Notes: generated from the letters alone by a model not told the origin. DNA of 64,000 nucleotides from Chimonanthus salicifolius (GCA_013350335.1 CM023533.1:27386869-27450868); one strand, 5' to 3'. Shown: positions 1 to 11,163, counted from the stretch's first letter. Numbers and translations are program-made.

Positions 1-233
1 AGGTTTGTTGATTGAAAACTCAATTCTTCTGATGCTTTCACCAAACTGTGTTTTACTGCTTTTATTCATGTTTCATAAAAAGATCAGCAAGGTAAACTAC
101 TACTATTTAATTATCCGAAGTTGCATTTTCTAGAAATCAACACAAATGATTTGGATATTGGGGGTGTCAAATAGAAATGAATTGGTAAGATGGAGGGTTG
201 ATATTTTTGGCCAGATGAAAATTGCAAGCAAGG

Positions 234-811
234 TGTCACTGGGGCAGTTCCCATCCCAAAATGACCGGCCATTGTGGGTGGTGCCTATCCTTGATTTTAA
301 GCCCAAGACCATCCAAGCCATTTGTCGATGTGGGACTTTTGTCCCTCTGACAGACTCCCCTACCCAATCCTTGACGCCCTCGTCAGGGGGTCCCACACTC
401 CTTGTGTAGGGCCCATGTGGCTACAATACCCCCGTTATATTCTTTCATTCTTGCCCTCTCAAAGGTCGGGCCTCGCCTTCAACCAGTACAACGCCCCTGG
501 TATATACTTGCTTTTGTTTCTTTCAAGGCTGGCCCACATCACCCTCAACCAATACACGTCAGCCTTCAATGCTAAGAGGACCCACATTGCCTTCAATGCT
601 AGGAGGACCCACATTTGTGTGTGTGTAGGGTCCATGCCTAGGGGGAGTCCCGGTCCCACGCAAAAGTGGCTTGGTTTGCTTTGATACCACTGTCACTTGG
701 GGCAGTTCCCATCCCAGAATGACCGGCCATTGTGGGTGGTGCGTACCCTAGATTTTAAGCCCAAGTCCATCCAAGCCATCTGTCGATGTTGGGACTTTTG
801 TCCCTGTGACA
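234..811 (-). mobile_element. TRIM (terminal-repeat retrotransposon in miniature), complete
   Basis: Two near-identical direct repeats of about 120 bp (234-352 and 691-811) start TGTCAC and end TGACA, so each is a TG...CA terminal repeat. Read on the minus strand, the repeat at 691-811 is the 5' LTR. It is followed directly by TGGTATCAAAGC (complement of 678-689), a close match to the initiator tRNA-Met primer-binding site of plant LTR elements. A purine-rich run (complement of about 353-365) precedes the 3' LTR, as a polypurine tract should. AAGG flanks the element on both sides (230-233 and 812-815), consistent with a target-site duplication. The internal 340 bp encodes nothing recognisable, as in known TRIMs. 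The structure is directly visible; movement by an autonomous partner is inferred. Confidence 0.85.
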
Positions 812-815
812 AAGG

Positions 816-2310
816 GCATTGTTGTGCACAACTATTTTCCATGGAAATTGATTTCCTTAAGGATTCGGTTTCAATAGAAAATGAAATCTATAGATTTTGT
901 TTTTCATTGTTACCATTTTTTTACTGTTTGATGACGACAGGGTTTCCATGATAATTCATCAATGAATTTTTTTTCTATTGTCAAGTGGGTGACTCCTAAG
1001 TTATAACTTGATAACACTTGATTCTAGAGGATGATGATCTAACAACAGCAATGAATATTATGCATCATATAGTTAATGCAACATGTATGAGTTTAGTTGG
1101 ATCATGGGTTAAGTAATAGATCACGAGTACTATGCTTGGTTAAGTTGGACCATGGGCCATGAGTCAAGTTGTGGATTAGATTATCATAGGTTGAATTAGG
1201 TTGATCTTAGGTCATGGATTTGGTTAGTTCGGTCATAGATTGGGTGATGGATTGGGTCATGGTTGGGTTGGATCTTCGATCATGTGTTGGGTTGAGCTAG
1301 GGTTAGACCATGGGTTTGGTCATTAGCCTTTAAATTCATAAGCAGTGGAAATTGTTCTATGATCCCTCCCTCTAAGATTTCATTTTCCACAAATCTTGTG
1401 GAAAATAGCCGAGTCTGGGAAATAATTATCCATGAAAAATTATTTGAATGGAACAATGGAAATCAATTTCAATGTGGAAATTTTTTCCATTTTCATGGAA
1501 AATGTTACATACAACTATGTCCTAGAATTATCTGGAAATCTTGGCACTCAAAAGGGATTGAAATCATTTCCTATTGGGAAATTATTCCTATGTAAGACAT
1601 GTCTTTTCTTAATGGGACCCTCCAACTTTTGATCAAAGCTATTTTTGGTTAGATCTTGTTGTAACCAAAGGTCAAACCAATCTGAGAATAGGTCTCTAGT
1701 TTTAACCATTGGTAAAGTAAAATGTACTGGATTATGCCCAATCAATTACATTTGTGATAATTGAAACGTTGGACCAGTCATGTTTTGGACCTAGCTTGAT
1801 GGGATAATCTGATAAATAGATGCCTGGGTCATCATTTGAGACCATTTTATGCCAATCAGGTCTATGATGCATGAGGACACTTATGTTCTGATTCACCTAA
1901 TGCATCCATTCTATACTAGAATGCCTATGGTTTGCTGTCCCAGATAATTGATATATACAATGTATCATCATCTTTCAAGGATACTTGTGGCCTAATGTAT
2001 GCAAATTGATATGTTTCTTGCATAGTAGTCAAGGGTATGCCATGGCATGAACCTAGGCTTTGACCCACCAGTAAAGTCTCACACTTGAGAGGCATTTTTT
2101 CAGCTTGAGTTGGTTGTTAATGGGTTATCATGGATACTTTGTCATTAGATGATAAAATTGTATTTTTCTTTATATTTATGTAATGAGGGCACAAAATGAG
2201 GTTAAAGCTACAGATCACCTTGTGGGCCTCTAGGTGAGGTTGATAAATAGTGACTCCAAACAAGTGTACATACTATGCCACTGGATCAATGCCTTGAGTG
2301 GTAAATTTTT
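816..2310. other. Intergenic, no gene seen
   Basis: No coding exon is supported here. Around 1085-1325 there is a loose repetition of words such as ATGGGTT, GGTCATGG and TTGGGTTG, suggesting a decayed tandem array. The rest is AT-rich with no clear structure. Confidence 0.5.
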
Positions 2311-2311
2311 A

Positions 2312-2532
2312 TTTATTTTTGATGACCGAAGGTGTCCAGGTGTCTCGCTTGACTAGTCCTTCGGAACATGTGCACGCCTCTCTATACACACATGCTGGGT
2401 TCAAGCACTAGGACCTTACTTTGTACATATCTCACAGAGAGTGACCCTTCATTGAAGTTACCAAGGATTGAATCCAAGACCTCAATCTTGAAGGCTTGTG
2501 TCTCAACTACTAAGCCAATCCCTTGGGGTTGA
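2312..2532 (-). repeat. tRNA-derived SINE
   Basis: On the minus strand this stretch begins near 2532 with TTGGCTTAGTAGTTGAG, a good RNA polymerase III A box. About 40 bp later it has GGATTCAATCC (complement of 2465-2475), a good B box. It ends in an A/T-rich tail (2300-2320). A diverged relative sharing the tail-side words GATGACCGAAG and GTGTC lies at 6753-6990. A SINE is the simplest reading; exact ends and target duplication were not resolved. Confidence 0.65.
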
Positions 2533-3485
2533 GTGGTAAAAATATTTATTCAGCAGTATAAATTCGATGCTCAGAAATCAAAGATTGGAGAGTGGGATCA
2601 TCTGCTGGGATCCACTTTGGACAATTTGATAGTTTGCATGATTTCTCAACCCCTTCATCATCTTGTTCATGTTTAGATGGTGGGGCCCATTCTTTGACAT
2701 GGCCTGTTGGAGAGACTGCACTTTGAAGCCTGGGGATATTAGATCTCTCAAGAAGTAATTAATATTTATGTACTCTGAAATATCTAAAGGTGCCTAGTTG
2801 TGCATCTTGTGGCCTTAAAGCTCCAATTGTGCCTTGGGTATGCCATGCACCTTCGCTACCTTGATTTCTTAATTGTATGTCTTGCTTCAGATAAATGAAT
2901 CACTGATTTGTATAAAACATATGCCAAAGTGTGGATATCATTTTTGGCATCCAATTAATGCAGTTGTCCATTGGTTTGGACCACCCAATAAATGCATAGG
3001 TGGATTTTGGATTACTTCCAGGCTTTCTTGTCTACTTGGGCTATGGGTTTCCCTTGTACATGGGTTTACCATGCTGTTGTATCCTTTTCTCATTGGCCTA
3101 TACAAAAGTAGAACTCTAGGAAGACTCCAAGTCTCCCCATTTAAGGAGGTTGTCCAGTAAACATTGAACTGTGGGCTACACATTTTGGATGGTATATGTA
3201 GAAAATGTCATAGGCGATGGGAAAATTTTGGACCCACTCCATCTGATCCTTTTAACTTAGTATCTGGACCTTGAAAATTTGACTACTATAAGCCATTGAT
3301 TATTCATGGCCAATCTCACAAAGTTATGAATATTGGATGGAGGAGTTACCAACTATATCATTCATGAAATTCTCTATCCATCTAACCCAGCCATATAGGT
3401 CCCAGCCTATAATAAATGTGCAGGCTTCGCCATTGATAATCAGTACCATAGTCTATCTAGTGCTACTCTAAATTAAAAAAAAAGG
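2533..3485. repeat. Repeat-rich intergenic DNA with a copy of a 145-bp dispersed repeat
   Basis: 3297-3440 matches two tandem copies at 6046-6335. Shared order of words: GGCCAATCTCACAAAGTTATG-like start, a TATATCATTCATGAAATTCTCTATCCA-like middle, and a GATAAATGTGCA-like end. No open frame resembles a known protein, and the short ORF at 2873-3160 reads through repeat sequence. Confidence 0.5.
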
Positions 3486-3508
3486 TTCTCTCTCTCTCTC
3501 TCTCTCTC
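3486..3508. repeat. (CT)n microsatellite
   Basis: An uninterrupted run of CT dinucleotides, about 11 units, followed by a pyrimidine-rich stretch. Confidence 0.95.
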
Positions 3509-3836
3509 CCTCTTCCTCTCCTCATACTATGAAACAAAACCATTTCCATTTGAATGCCCTAATTAACTGTTATGTGGACCTTATTCTGTATGTGGATCTT
3601 CCTTGTTGTTGCTACCATAGAGATAGCAGATTTGCGCCCGTATATGCATTAGATGGATAGTTGGAATCTAATTGAGTGTGTTCCTGTATGGATTGATTTT
3701 GCTTGCCAATTATTATGCTCCACGTCATCCTTCTGACAACAGTTCTACAATTGTACCTTTTTTTTTCTCTCCTTAGCAATGAGAAAACCAGACAAGTCTG
3801 ATATTCTTGATTATAATTTTTTTATTTTGCAGATAG

Positions 3837-4046
3837 AAAGAAGTAAGGAGTACGGTTCAAATTATTCAGACCTTGGAGGAAAGCATTTGTATGGAAAGAG
3901 GGGATGCTCGCCCGAAGTCTCCCTTCTCACCTCTCTATCAAGAACTTTGGCACAATGGCGCCAACCCAAGAAATTTGATGGCTAGGCAGGTTCAAGGAGT
4001 TAGAACTAGTACTATTTTGCCCCTTTGTTACCTTTTTTCTGTGTAA
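3837..4046 (+). other. Exon-like segment, unidentified (possible 3'-terminal exon or relic)
   Basis: A pyrimidine tract and acceptor-like TTTTGCAGATAG precede a 69-codon open frame that ends in TAA at 4044. The translation is compositionally normal protein (mixed acidic, basic and aromatic residues, e.g. RGDARPKSPFSPLYQELW). A second frame is also open across the same stretch to 3985, so the choice is not secure. No upstream exon with a matching donor was found. I do not recognise the protein. It may be a gene fragment or the last exon of a gene lying further left. Confidence 0.25.
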
Positions 4047-4930
4047 CTTGGTCATTCATTCTCCCCCTTTTTTTTTCTTTCATTTATTTCTAGGATTTTA
4101 GTCCGGTTCATTCAATCAATTGATTCTTCCATGTTTTCTTTTGGGTTTTTCCATAGAGTTTGTAGTGCTAATTCTGTAACATTATAATTATATATCAACA
4201 TTTCATGTGACAGATTCAAGATCTGAACAATTCATCAGGTACGACCAATTCAGTCATGCACAGTGTCCCAGTTGTAGTTGGTCCTCTCTAATCAATTCAC
4301 TGTATTACATTTGCATTGTTGGGGCTTTGATCTTTTTTGTTATTCTAGCAGTACAGTTTTTCTAATTGAGATATGACACGAAATGAGTGAACTAGCATCA
4401 TTATTCATGGACAAAGCATTTTCAGCATGGGTTTCATTCTCACCAGATTCTGTGCAATTGTGTCATGTTGACAAGTTTTCTGCTAAAAAAAAACATTAGA
4501 ATTTTGTCATGAAAATCATCATCATTATCTATATAATTTCTTTCAAATTGGCTAAGTTGAAATTTTCCACTCAACATTTTTTCAAAAACCATCTTTTACT
4601 CCGAGATCATGTTCCTTTTTTGTTGCATCGATCCAAATCTTTCATTGTGTTTGGCCGCAATGAATCTTCGGACTTTAGAAATTTTGATCTCCAGAAAATC
4701 TTCGAAGATTTGTAAACTACCTAGTTTTTCACACATGGTGCAGGTGGGACCAGCTAAAACGAAATCCATGGAACTGTTGAAAACCTGCGACTGAAAGTTT
4801 AAAGCAAAACCACGGTTTTGGTTTTGCATTGACTTTTTGTGGAAATTTGAAATGAGGAAAAGAAAAGCTCTCCTTCCTCTCTTCTTTACTGCTCTCTTAT
4901 CCTCCATGACAGCTCTCTGCAGCAGTACAA
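4047..4930. other. Intergenic, nothing recognised
   Basis: AT-rich sequence with short poly-T and poly-A runs; only short chance ORFs on both strands. Confidence 0.5.
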
Positions 4931-4937
4931 ACCAGGG

Positions 4938-5335
4938 TTGAAAATTCGGCCCGGTGATATATCAGTTGATAAATTTCTCTTTAGTTTTTTTTTTTTTTTA
5001 AATATCGGTATTTTTTTATATTTTTTCTGAATTAAAAAATAAATAAAAGCCCAAAAGAAAACTGGTTTTTTCAAAAAAGAAATTTGAAAACGTAAATATG
5101 ACTGATATCGGTCGATATATCAACTAGGCCCGCTATTATTTTGATTTTTTTTTTTAAAAAAAATAGACTGATATTATTCTTCTTGGCCAATATCGGACCG
5201 ATATATATCACCGATATATCGGTCATATCGGCCGAGAAGGAGTTCATACGGCCAATACAATACATATCGGCCGACGTAATAAGTTCATTAAAAACCAATA
5301 TATATCAGCCGTACCCCTATTACAAACCTTGGACA
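4938..5335. repeat. Degenerate ATATCGG/CCGATAT repeat region
   Basis: The words ATATCGG, CCGATAT, GGTCGATATATC and GATATATCGG recur many times in both orientations, interspersed with A/T runs. The same vocabulary returns at about 35935-36005 and 60110-60440, so it is a dispersed repeat family in this genome. The ORFs here are chance products of the repeat. Confidence 0.6.
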
Positions 5336-6045
5336 TGGCTCCAATAGGTGTCTCCAATGGAAAAATGTCCAAAATTTAAAACAGAGTACTGAGAAAGGTC
5401 TATCAAACGCTTCGAAATTGAGGTCTAAAATGAAAAAGACCAAATTGGGAGGGCAACTCTAGCAGCATCTTATAGTTTCTTCAGTTCCACAAAATTTATT
5501 TACTTTTTCCTGTATATCCTTGTCTTGTTTACCATTTTGTTGTCTTTTTAGTTTTTCAAATCTTACCTACTTCTTTTTTAAGTCTTCGATCCCTGCCACC
5601 ATACTCCCTTTCCTAATCTCCCACCCACTGTCAGCATTTTTTTGTTTGTAATAATTTCTATTTCTTGATTTTACGTTATTATTATTATTCATTTTTTATA
5701 TTTTTTACTTAAATTTTTTGCATTTCACCTCATTCCAACGTCTCTCTAATCGCAATTTTTTCGTTTTGCCCGATATATTTTTATTTTGTATTTGGTTATC
5801 AATTTGTACAACGGTACTTTTCATTAAGTGGCATAACAATTTATGTAACTTTGAAATCTTTCCCACTTTGTTCTTGATTTCGTCCTTGATAAATTGAAAA
5901 GTAAACTTATAAAACAAAAAAGTTTTCAAAATTATCTCATCCAATCCCTCGTTTAAGAAAAAGTACCAATGCACAAATCAACTCCCTTCTATTTTTGTTA
6001 CTCAATTTTTAATTCCATCACCCTATTTACACAATTCATATTTGT
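5336..6045. other. Intergenic, nothing recognised
   Basis: T-rich, low-complexity intergenic DNA without supported genes. Confidence 0.5.
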
Positions 6046-6340
6046 TGATTTTTAATGACCCGTCTCAATAAGTTATTGTCAAATTGAAGAGTTTCCTTTA
6101 AATTATACCATTCATAAAGTCCTCTATCTATTCTACTCAATTATAGAGACCCTAGTCCATGATAAATTTGCATTTTCCCATTCAAACTGACGTTAATTTT
6201 TAATGACACATCTTATAAAATTATAGTCAAATTAAAGAGTTTTCTTTATATTATATCATCCATAAAATCCTCTTTCTATTCCACCCAATTATATAACCCC
6301 TAGTCCATGATAAATGTGCATTCTCCCATTTAAGATAGAT
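6046..6340. repeat. Two tandem copies of a ~148-bp dispersed repeat
   Basis: The unit starting near 6053 is repeated with about 80% identity near 6201. Both copies contain TAATGACNC, GAGTTT(C/T)CTTTA, AAA(G/A)TCCTCT and AGTCCATGATAAAT. A third, separate copy lies at 3297-3440. Confidence 0.7.
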
Positions 6341-7416
6341 ACCCCAATCTCCGAAGGCTAAAAGATTCTAACTGTTTCACAAAACTTTAGCTTTAACCCA
6401 ATGACGATTGTTTCTCGTAATGAATTCAACTGGAGAAGAGTCGAATTACAGTTTGATAATGAGTAGAAGGAAGAAAATTGATGCGAATATAGGCTCAATA
6501 CAAAATTAATCATGCAATTAACAATGAACGGGTTCACAAAAGAAAATCTCACATTCAAGTACAAGCATGTGCGAGACACTGCCACAAATTCCAGTCAAAA
6601 TCTAAAATTTCAGCTGAATTTTATTTTTAATTATGAACTAAAGCCTGTATTTTTCAGTAAGATAAGTCAATTTTTTTCTCCTTTTCTAAGACCAAAAATA
6701 TCCATCAGCCTAAATTTGTAGCTCGGGTAAGACCTCTTTTCTCTTTCTTTTTTTAATGACCGAAGTTGTCTCGGCGTCTTATCCGCTAATCCATTGACAC
6801 ATGTGAAGAACCGTCCAATAAACAACCACTAGGTGAAGTTATGAAAAGTGGCCCTTTGAAGATTGGATGTAAATCTAACACAAGACACTTGCTTCCTTTG
6901 ACAGGTTCTTAGCCGGTCAGACAAACCCCAGCTAAGACACACTCTAGTACTCTAACCAGCACCGGTAACAGTTGAATGAGAAGTTGACATAAATCACTTT
7001 GCAAGCATTCTATTAACGAGAGAGAAATATTAGTTTTCAGCTATTTTTTCAATTCTTCTGAAATGTCAATGAATATCATCAATATTTTGTTACCACTAAT
7101 TTTCTTCTCTTATCAGTTTTCTTTCAAAATCTCTCTCGCGAAATCATTAAAATTATTCCGGTTCCAGTGTTCTTTCCTAATCATCCAATTCTCTCGTGAG
7201 GGCGTTGTCGGCTTCATTTTTCTTTGTTGAGTTGATCTCTATACCATATGGATGGTCTTATATACAGAGAATGATTTTCTTTGTCCGACAATTATACTTT
7301 CAACTGTTGAATATTTAATCCCCTCCAAATTGAGAGCACCATGTATTCGTGACTTGAGGTGTTGCAGCTTGCAGGTATGGCAATCCCAATAAATTGTTAA
7401 TTTGGGCCTCGCAATC
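6341..7416. repeat. Intergenic DNA with a diverged SINE (about 6753-6990, minus)
   Basis: 6753-6990 shares its AATGACCGAAG...GTCTCGGCGTCTT end with the SINE at 2312-2532. Read on the minus strand it starts with a degenerate A box (GGTTAGAGTACTAGAG, complement near 6945-6960). The flanks are AT-rich, with no gene supported. Confidence 0.45.
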
Positions 7417-7536
7417 TGATAAGAATATAAATACACAAATAAATACGATTAATTTAGCCTTGTATAAATGGTAATTTGATAAGAACATAAATACCCAAAT
7501 AAATATGATTAATTTAGCCTTGTATAAATGATAGAT
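7417..7536. repeat. 60-bp direct tandem duplication
   Basis: 7417-7476 and 7477-7536 are the same 60-bp unit (TGATAAGAA...GTATAAATG) with only a few substitutions. Confidence 0.9.
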
Positions 7537-8247
7537 AAAGTTACTAATCTATAAGAATTATCCTTCAATGCGGTTCTCAAACTCCATGCCCATAAATTAA
7601 TAACCATGATCGGTCAATAAAATAAATAAAATATTTTATAATCAATACCATATATCTATAAACAAGTAAAGATAAAATAAAGGGGAGCGATCCTCCCACG
7701 GACATTTTGTGTATGAGAACACGGGTTTTTACTGTTCCCCATTTTACCCTCTCCGTCTGTACCGTAATCACGAGAAAAGTTCAAATTCGGATCACCAAAC
7801 TGGATCCCTTAATCTCCTTCGGCGAACCGAAGTCAACGAATACTGGAATATTCCAAAACGGATCACCAATCGGATCCCTTAATGGCCTTTGGCGAGCCGA
7901 ATTCACTGCATGTAAAAAACGGATCACCGACTGGATCCCTTAATGACCTTTGGCTAGCCGAATTCACCGAATGTAAAAAACGGATCCCTCTACCGGTTCC
8001 TTTAATGTCCTTCGGAGAGCCGAATACAAGAATGTCCAAAAACAGATCACGAACCGGATCCCTTAATGGAACTCGGAGAGCCGAATTCTGCGTTTGACTC
8101 TGTTTTATTAATACGCATCGTCTTAATGATCTTAAATTAACACCTACCAACTACCAACCTCTTCTTTCTCCTTTCCTTTCCTTCTCATTTACTTTCTCAA
8201 CATCTTCTTTCTCCTTTCCTCCCGTGCCCTAGAAACTTCAAGCAAAC

Positions 8248-8445
8248 ATGTCGAAAAGAGAGACTGCTAAATCTCAGTATTCTACCAACAAGAAAATCAC
8301 TGATGTTGCTGAATCTAGCTGTGCTAGCTCTGCTAGCTCTGCTCCGAGGAGAACTCGTCCGTATTTTCTCAGGTCTCAATCTACAAAAACCGTGAGAGAG
8401 GAAGCAGAAGTAATCTCCTTGCTGGAGAACTCGGATGAAGAATGA
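8248..8445 (+). CDS. Small ORF in left arm of foldback element (65 aa, unidentified)
   Basis: Starts MSKRETAKSQYSTNKK and ends with SLLENSDEE. It contains a basic RRTRPYFLRSQ patch and an acidic tail, and looks like the nuclear-type N-terminal part of a larger protein. The right arm encodes the same protein on the opposite strand, and both frames stayed open despite many substitutions. The stop codon here (TGA) corresponds to GGA in the other arm. Whether it is expressed, captured from a host gene, or the stub of a transposon protein is unknown. Confidence 0.4.
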   Translation: MSKRETAKSQYSTNKKITDVAESSCASSASSAPRRTRPYFLRSQSTKTVREEAEVISLLENSDEE

Positions 8446-8463
8446 GACATTAATGTCAAAAAT

Positions 8464-8697
8464 TCAGACCCTCAGCCAGAACGTGTCTGCATTTTCGACA
8501 TTAACGCCTCCTTCTTCATCCGAGTTCTCCAACAAGGAGATTACTTCTGCTTCGCCTCTCATGGTTTTTGCAGATTGAGACCTGAGAAAATACGGACGAG
8601 TTTTCCTCAGAGCAGAGCCAGCACGGTTAGATTCAACAACATCATTGATTTTCTTGTTGGTAGAATATCGAGATTTAGCAGTCTCTCTTTTCGACAT
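8464..8697 (-). CDS. Small ORF in right arm of foldback element (77 aa, unidentified)
   Basis: Inverted counterpart of the left-arm ORF: MSKRETAKSRYSTNKK start, KTRPYFLRSQ core, SLLENSDEE motif. It then reads 12 codons further through the central loop before stopping. Compared with the left copy it lacks a few residues of an Ala/Ser-rich stretch. No known domain is recognised. Confidence 0.4.
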   Translation of the reverse strand: MSKRETAKSRYSTNKKINDVVESNRAGSALRKTRPYFLRSQSAKTMRGEAEVISLLENSDEEGGVNVENADTFWLRV

Positions 8698-9203
8698 GGT
8701 TGCTTCAAGTTTCTAGGTCACGGGAGAAAAGGAGAAAGAAGAGGTTGAGAAAGTAAATGAGGAGGAAAGAAAAGGGGAAAAAAGAGGTTGATAGTTGGTA
8801 GGTATTAATTTAAAATCATTAAGGCGATGCGTATTAATAAAACAGAGTCAAACGCAGAATTCAGCTCACCGAGTTCCATTAAGGGATCCAGTTGGTGATC
8901 CATTTTTGGACATTCTTGTATTCAGCTCTCCGAAGGACATTAAGGGAGCCGGTCGGGGATCCGTTCTTTATATTCGGTGAATTCGGCTCGCCAAAGGCCA
9001 TAAAGGAATCTGATTGGTGATTTGTTTTAAGACATTCCAGTATTCGTTGAATTCAGTTCGCCGAGGGAGATCAAAGGATTCGGTTTGGTGATTTGAGTTC
9101 GAACTTTTCTCGTGATTACGGTACGGATGGAGAGGGTAAAATCGAGAACAGTAAAAACCCGTATTCTCGTACACAAAATGCCTGTGGGAGGATCGCTCCC
9201 CTT

Positions 9204-9673
9204 CAAAATAAAAACAGTAAAAAGTAAATCCCAACTGTTAAATTCAAAGCATAGGCCAAATTTCCTTTGGAAGTAAATACAAGCCATTAAACTTATACTC
9301 GGAATAGGCACCACTTTTCTACCTAGATATTAATCGGCAATTAAATCCAATTCTTTTATTACATAAATATAGAAAAAAGAACAACGTCCTTTCACAAATC
9401 CCAATAATTTGAAGCATGGTAAAATAGTATATCCACTCAACATGTGTTTTTTTTTTTAAAAAAAAAATGAATTTTATATAAATTAAATAGAAAGCCTTTT
9501 AAATATTTAGTTTTTTTAACCTACAAATACATGCAGTACCTACTAATTGTTTTATAGGATCTTATCAATCACATTTTTATTTGAAGGTTTTAATTATTGA
9601 CAACAAAATGGCATTTACAATTTCCATATGCAGATAGGCAAAATTACCGATAAAAGTTACCATAGAAGTTTTA
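9204..9673. other. Intergenic, nothing recognised
   Basis: AT-rich sequence with a poly-T/poly-A run near 9450; no supported gene. Confidence 0.5.
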
Positions 9674-10073
9674 TGTCGTCGAATAAGAGATTTCATTATT
9701 CGACGACACAAATCTTTTCTGATAGTTCAGTAATTTTAAATTCTCAGTATCTTAAAACACTCAACAAGTTTTGGGAAATCTTGGGATTAGATTTATCACA
9801 TGACAAAATGAAGTTCTAATTTCTTGCCAAACAACTAAAAAAATTAGTTTAGTAAAGGATACATTTATTCAAACTTGCAAAAACATACCATTAGGCTTGA
9901 ATTCAATTCAAAGAATTCCACCACCATATGAAGAAAAAATAAACATGAAATATCCAGATCACGAGATACAGAGTGCATCAATGCTTGATTTCCACAGAAG
10001 AAAGAGGAATGATGGTGCAGAGGAAACCCATGAATTAGTAATTTCTTTCTTGGTATTGGGGAACCCTCAGTAA
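9628..10073 (+). pseudogene. Decayed coding-like stretch, unidentified
   Basis: One open frame (9628-9819) ends with LGLDLSHDKMKF. A second frame, open from 9804 to the TAA at 10071, reads a compositionally protein-like segment including NIPLGLNSIQRIPPPYEE and SASMLDFHRRKRNDGAEETH. The switch of frame near 9800 suggests a disrupted gene or element fragment. I do not recognise the family. The perfect hairpin at 9674-9708 lies inside the first frame. Confidence 0.25.
9674..9708. repeat. Perfect 13-bp hairpin
   Basis: TGTCGTCGAATAA at 9674-9686 is the exact inverse complement of 9696-9708, with a 9-bp loop. No T-run or promoter context assigns a role. Confidence 0.8.
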
Positions 10074-11058
10074 TGGGCGAAATAAGGCCAAACTGTGGGA
10101 TGAAAGTCCGTCATTACCTAGCATACTAATTATAAGTATGATAAAAATGATTTGCAAAATCTGCACACATGTGATCAGTCATAAATTATATATTGTTGTG
10201 ACTATTATCAGTGACAAATATGGAATAAATTGTCCTTTTTTTTAGAATGTTCACCTTCGTTATTATAGTAATATAATATTAAGGTTTGATACCCAATGAA
10301 ACAAAACTCAAACATATGAGAAATTAAGACAATAAAAAGAGGAAAAATGTATAGAAACTCTAAAAAGAGGAAAAATATTTAGAAATTCATATGAACGATG
10401 ACTAAGAGACGCCCATTTGTTGATTGATTTTCTGAGAGATCTCACACAAATAATAAAAGATAAAAAAAATCCCACAAAACCCTCTATTGGTTGCCCAATC
10501 TTAGCATTACTTGTAAAAGAGTTCTGCTCATTCCAACAACACGAAATCATATATGTCCAACTCAATTAAAACATAGAGATGAGTAAAATCACATGAGAAC
10601 TTAAGAAAGAAAGGGAGAAAGGAAAAAGTACTGTAGCATATGATATCATGGACCTTAGCACATACAATAGTGAGAAATGTACCGATTTTATTATTGCAAA
10701 TCACTGTAGCAATTAACAGAACAAGTAGTCTAACTCTAAATTGTGTTTTAAAAACCAGCACGGCCAACGGTGACCGGCTTTGGTACTCACCGGTTTCCTA
10801 AAAAAACCCTTGTCGTATAAAATGCGGGAAGTCCTAAAATAAAATATCAAGTGATTTTTTAGGTTGGATAAAAAAAAAAACGAAAGGAAGAAAAGTTTCA
10901 TTCAAAATAGAAACTGAACCTGAGGTAGAGTGCAGAAAAGAGGAAACTGGGAAAGTGGTGAGAAGGAGAAGATGAAGTGGAGAGAACAACGGGAGGGGAA
11001 GAAGAACGAGATGGGACTGGAGAGTCCACTCCTTACTCCTATTTAATACTCTCAAGCT
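10074..11058. other. Intergenic, nothing recognised
   Basis: AT-rich DNA with no gene supported on either strand. Confidence 0.5.
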
Positions 11059-11163
11059 TCTGACGGTCACGGGTGTACCCGAAGCCTCTGACGGTCACGG
11101 GTGTACCCGAAGATTCTGACGGTCACGGGTGTACCCAAAACTTCTGACGGTCACGGGTGTACT
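11059..11163. repeat. 28-bp tandem repeat, ~3.8 units
   Basis: The unit TCTGACGGTCACGGGTGTAC plus 8 more bases starts at 11059, 11087, 11115 and 11143; the last unit is incomplete. Units differ only in the final bases. It is much more GC-rich than its surroundings and lies 245 bp outside the left end of the viral inverted repeat. Confidence 0.95.

Larger units (their letters stand above)
7680..9203. mobile_element. Foldback-type DNA transposon with ~770-bp terminal inverted repeats
   Basis: The left arm (7680 to about 8470) and right arm (about 8494 to 9203) are inverted copies of each other, roughly 85-90% identical, separated by only about 20 bp. The outer termini read AAGGGGAGCGATCCTCCCAC on both strands. 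Near each end the arm holds degenerate ~70-bp sub-repeats built on GGATCCCTTAATG and CGGAGAGCCGAATTC. The inner part of each arm carries the same small open frame. Flanks TAAAATA (7673-7679) and CAAAATA (9204-9210) may be a diverged target duplication. Long inverted repeats with gene-like cargo and subterminal repeats suggest a non-autonomous Mutator-like (MULE) or Foldback element; no transposase is present, so the superfamily is inferred. Confidence 0.8.
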
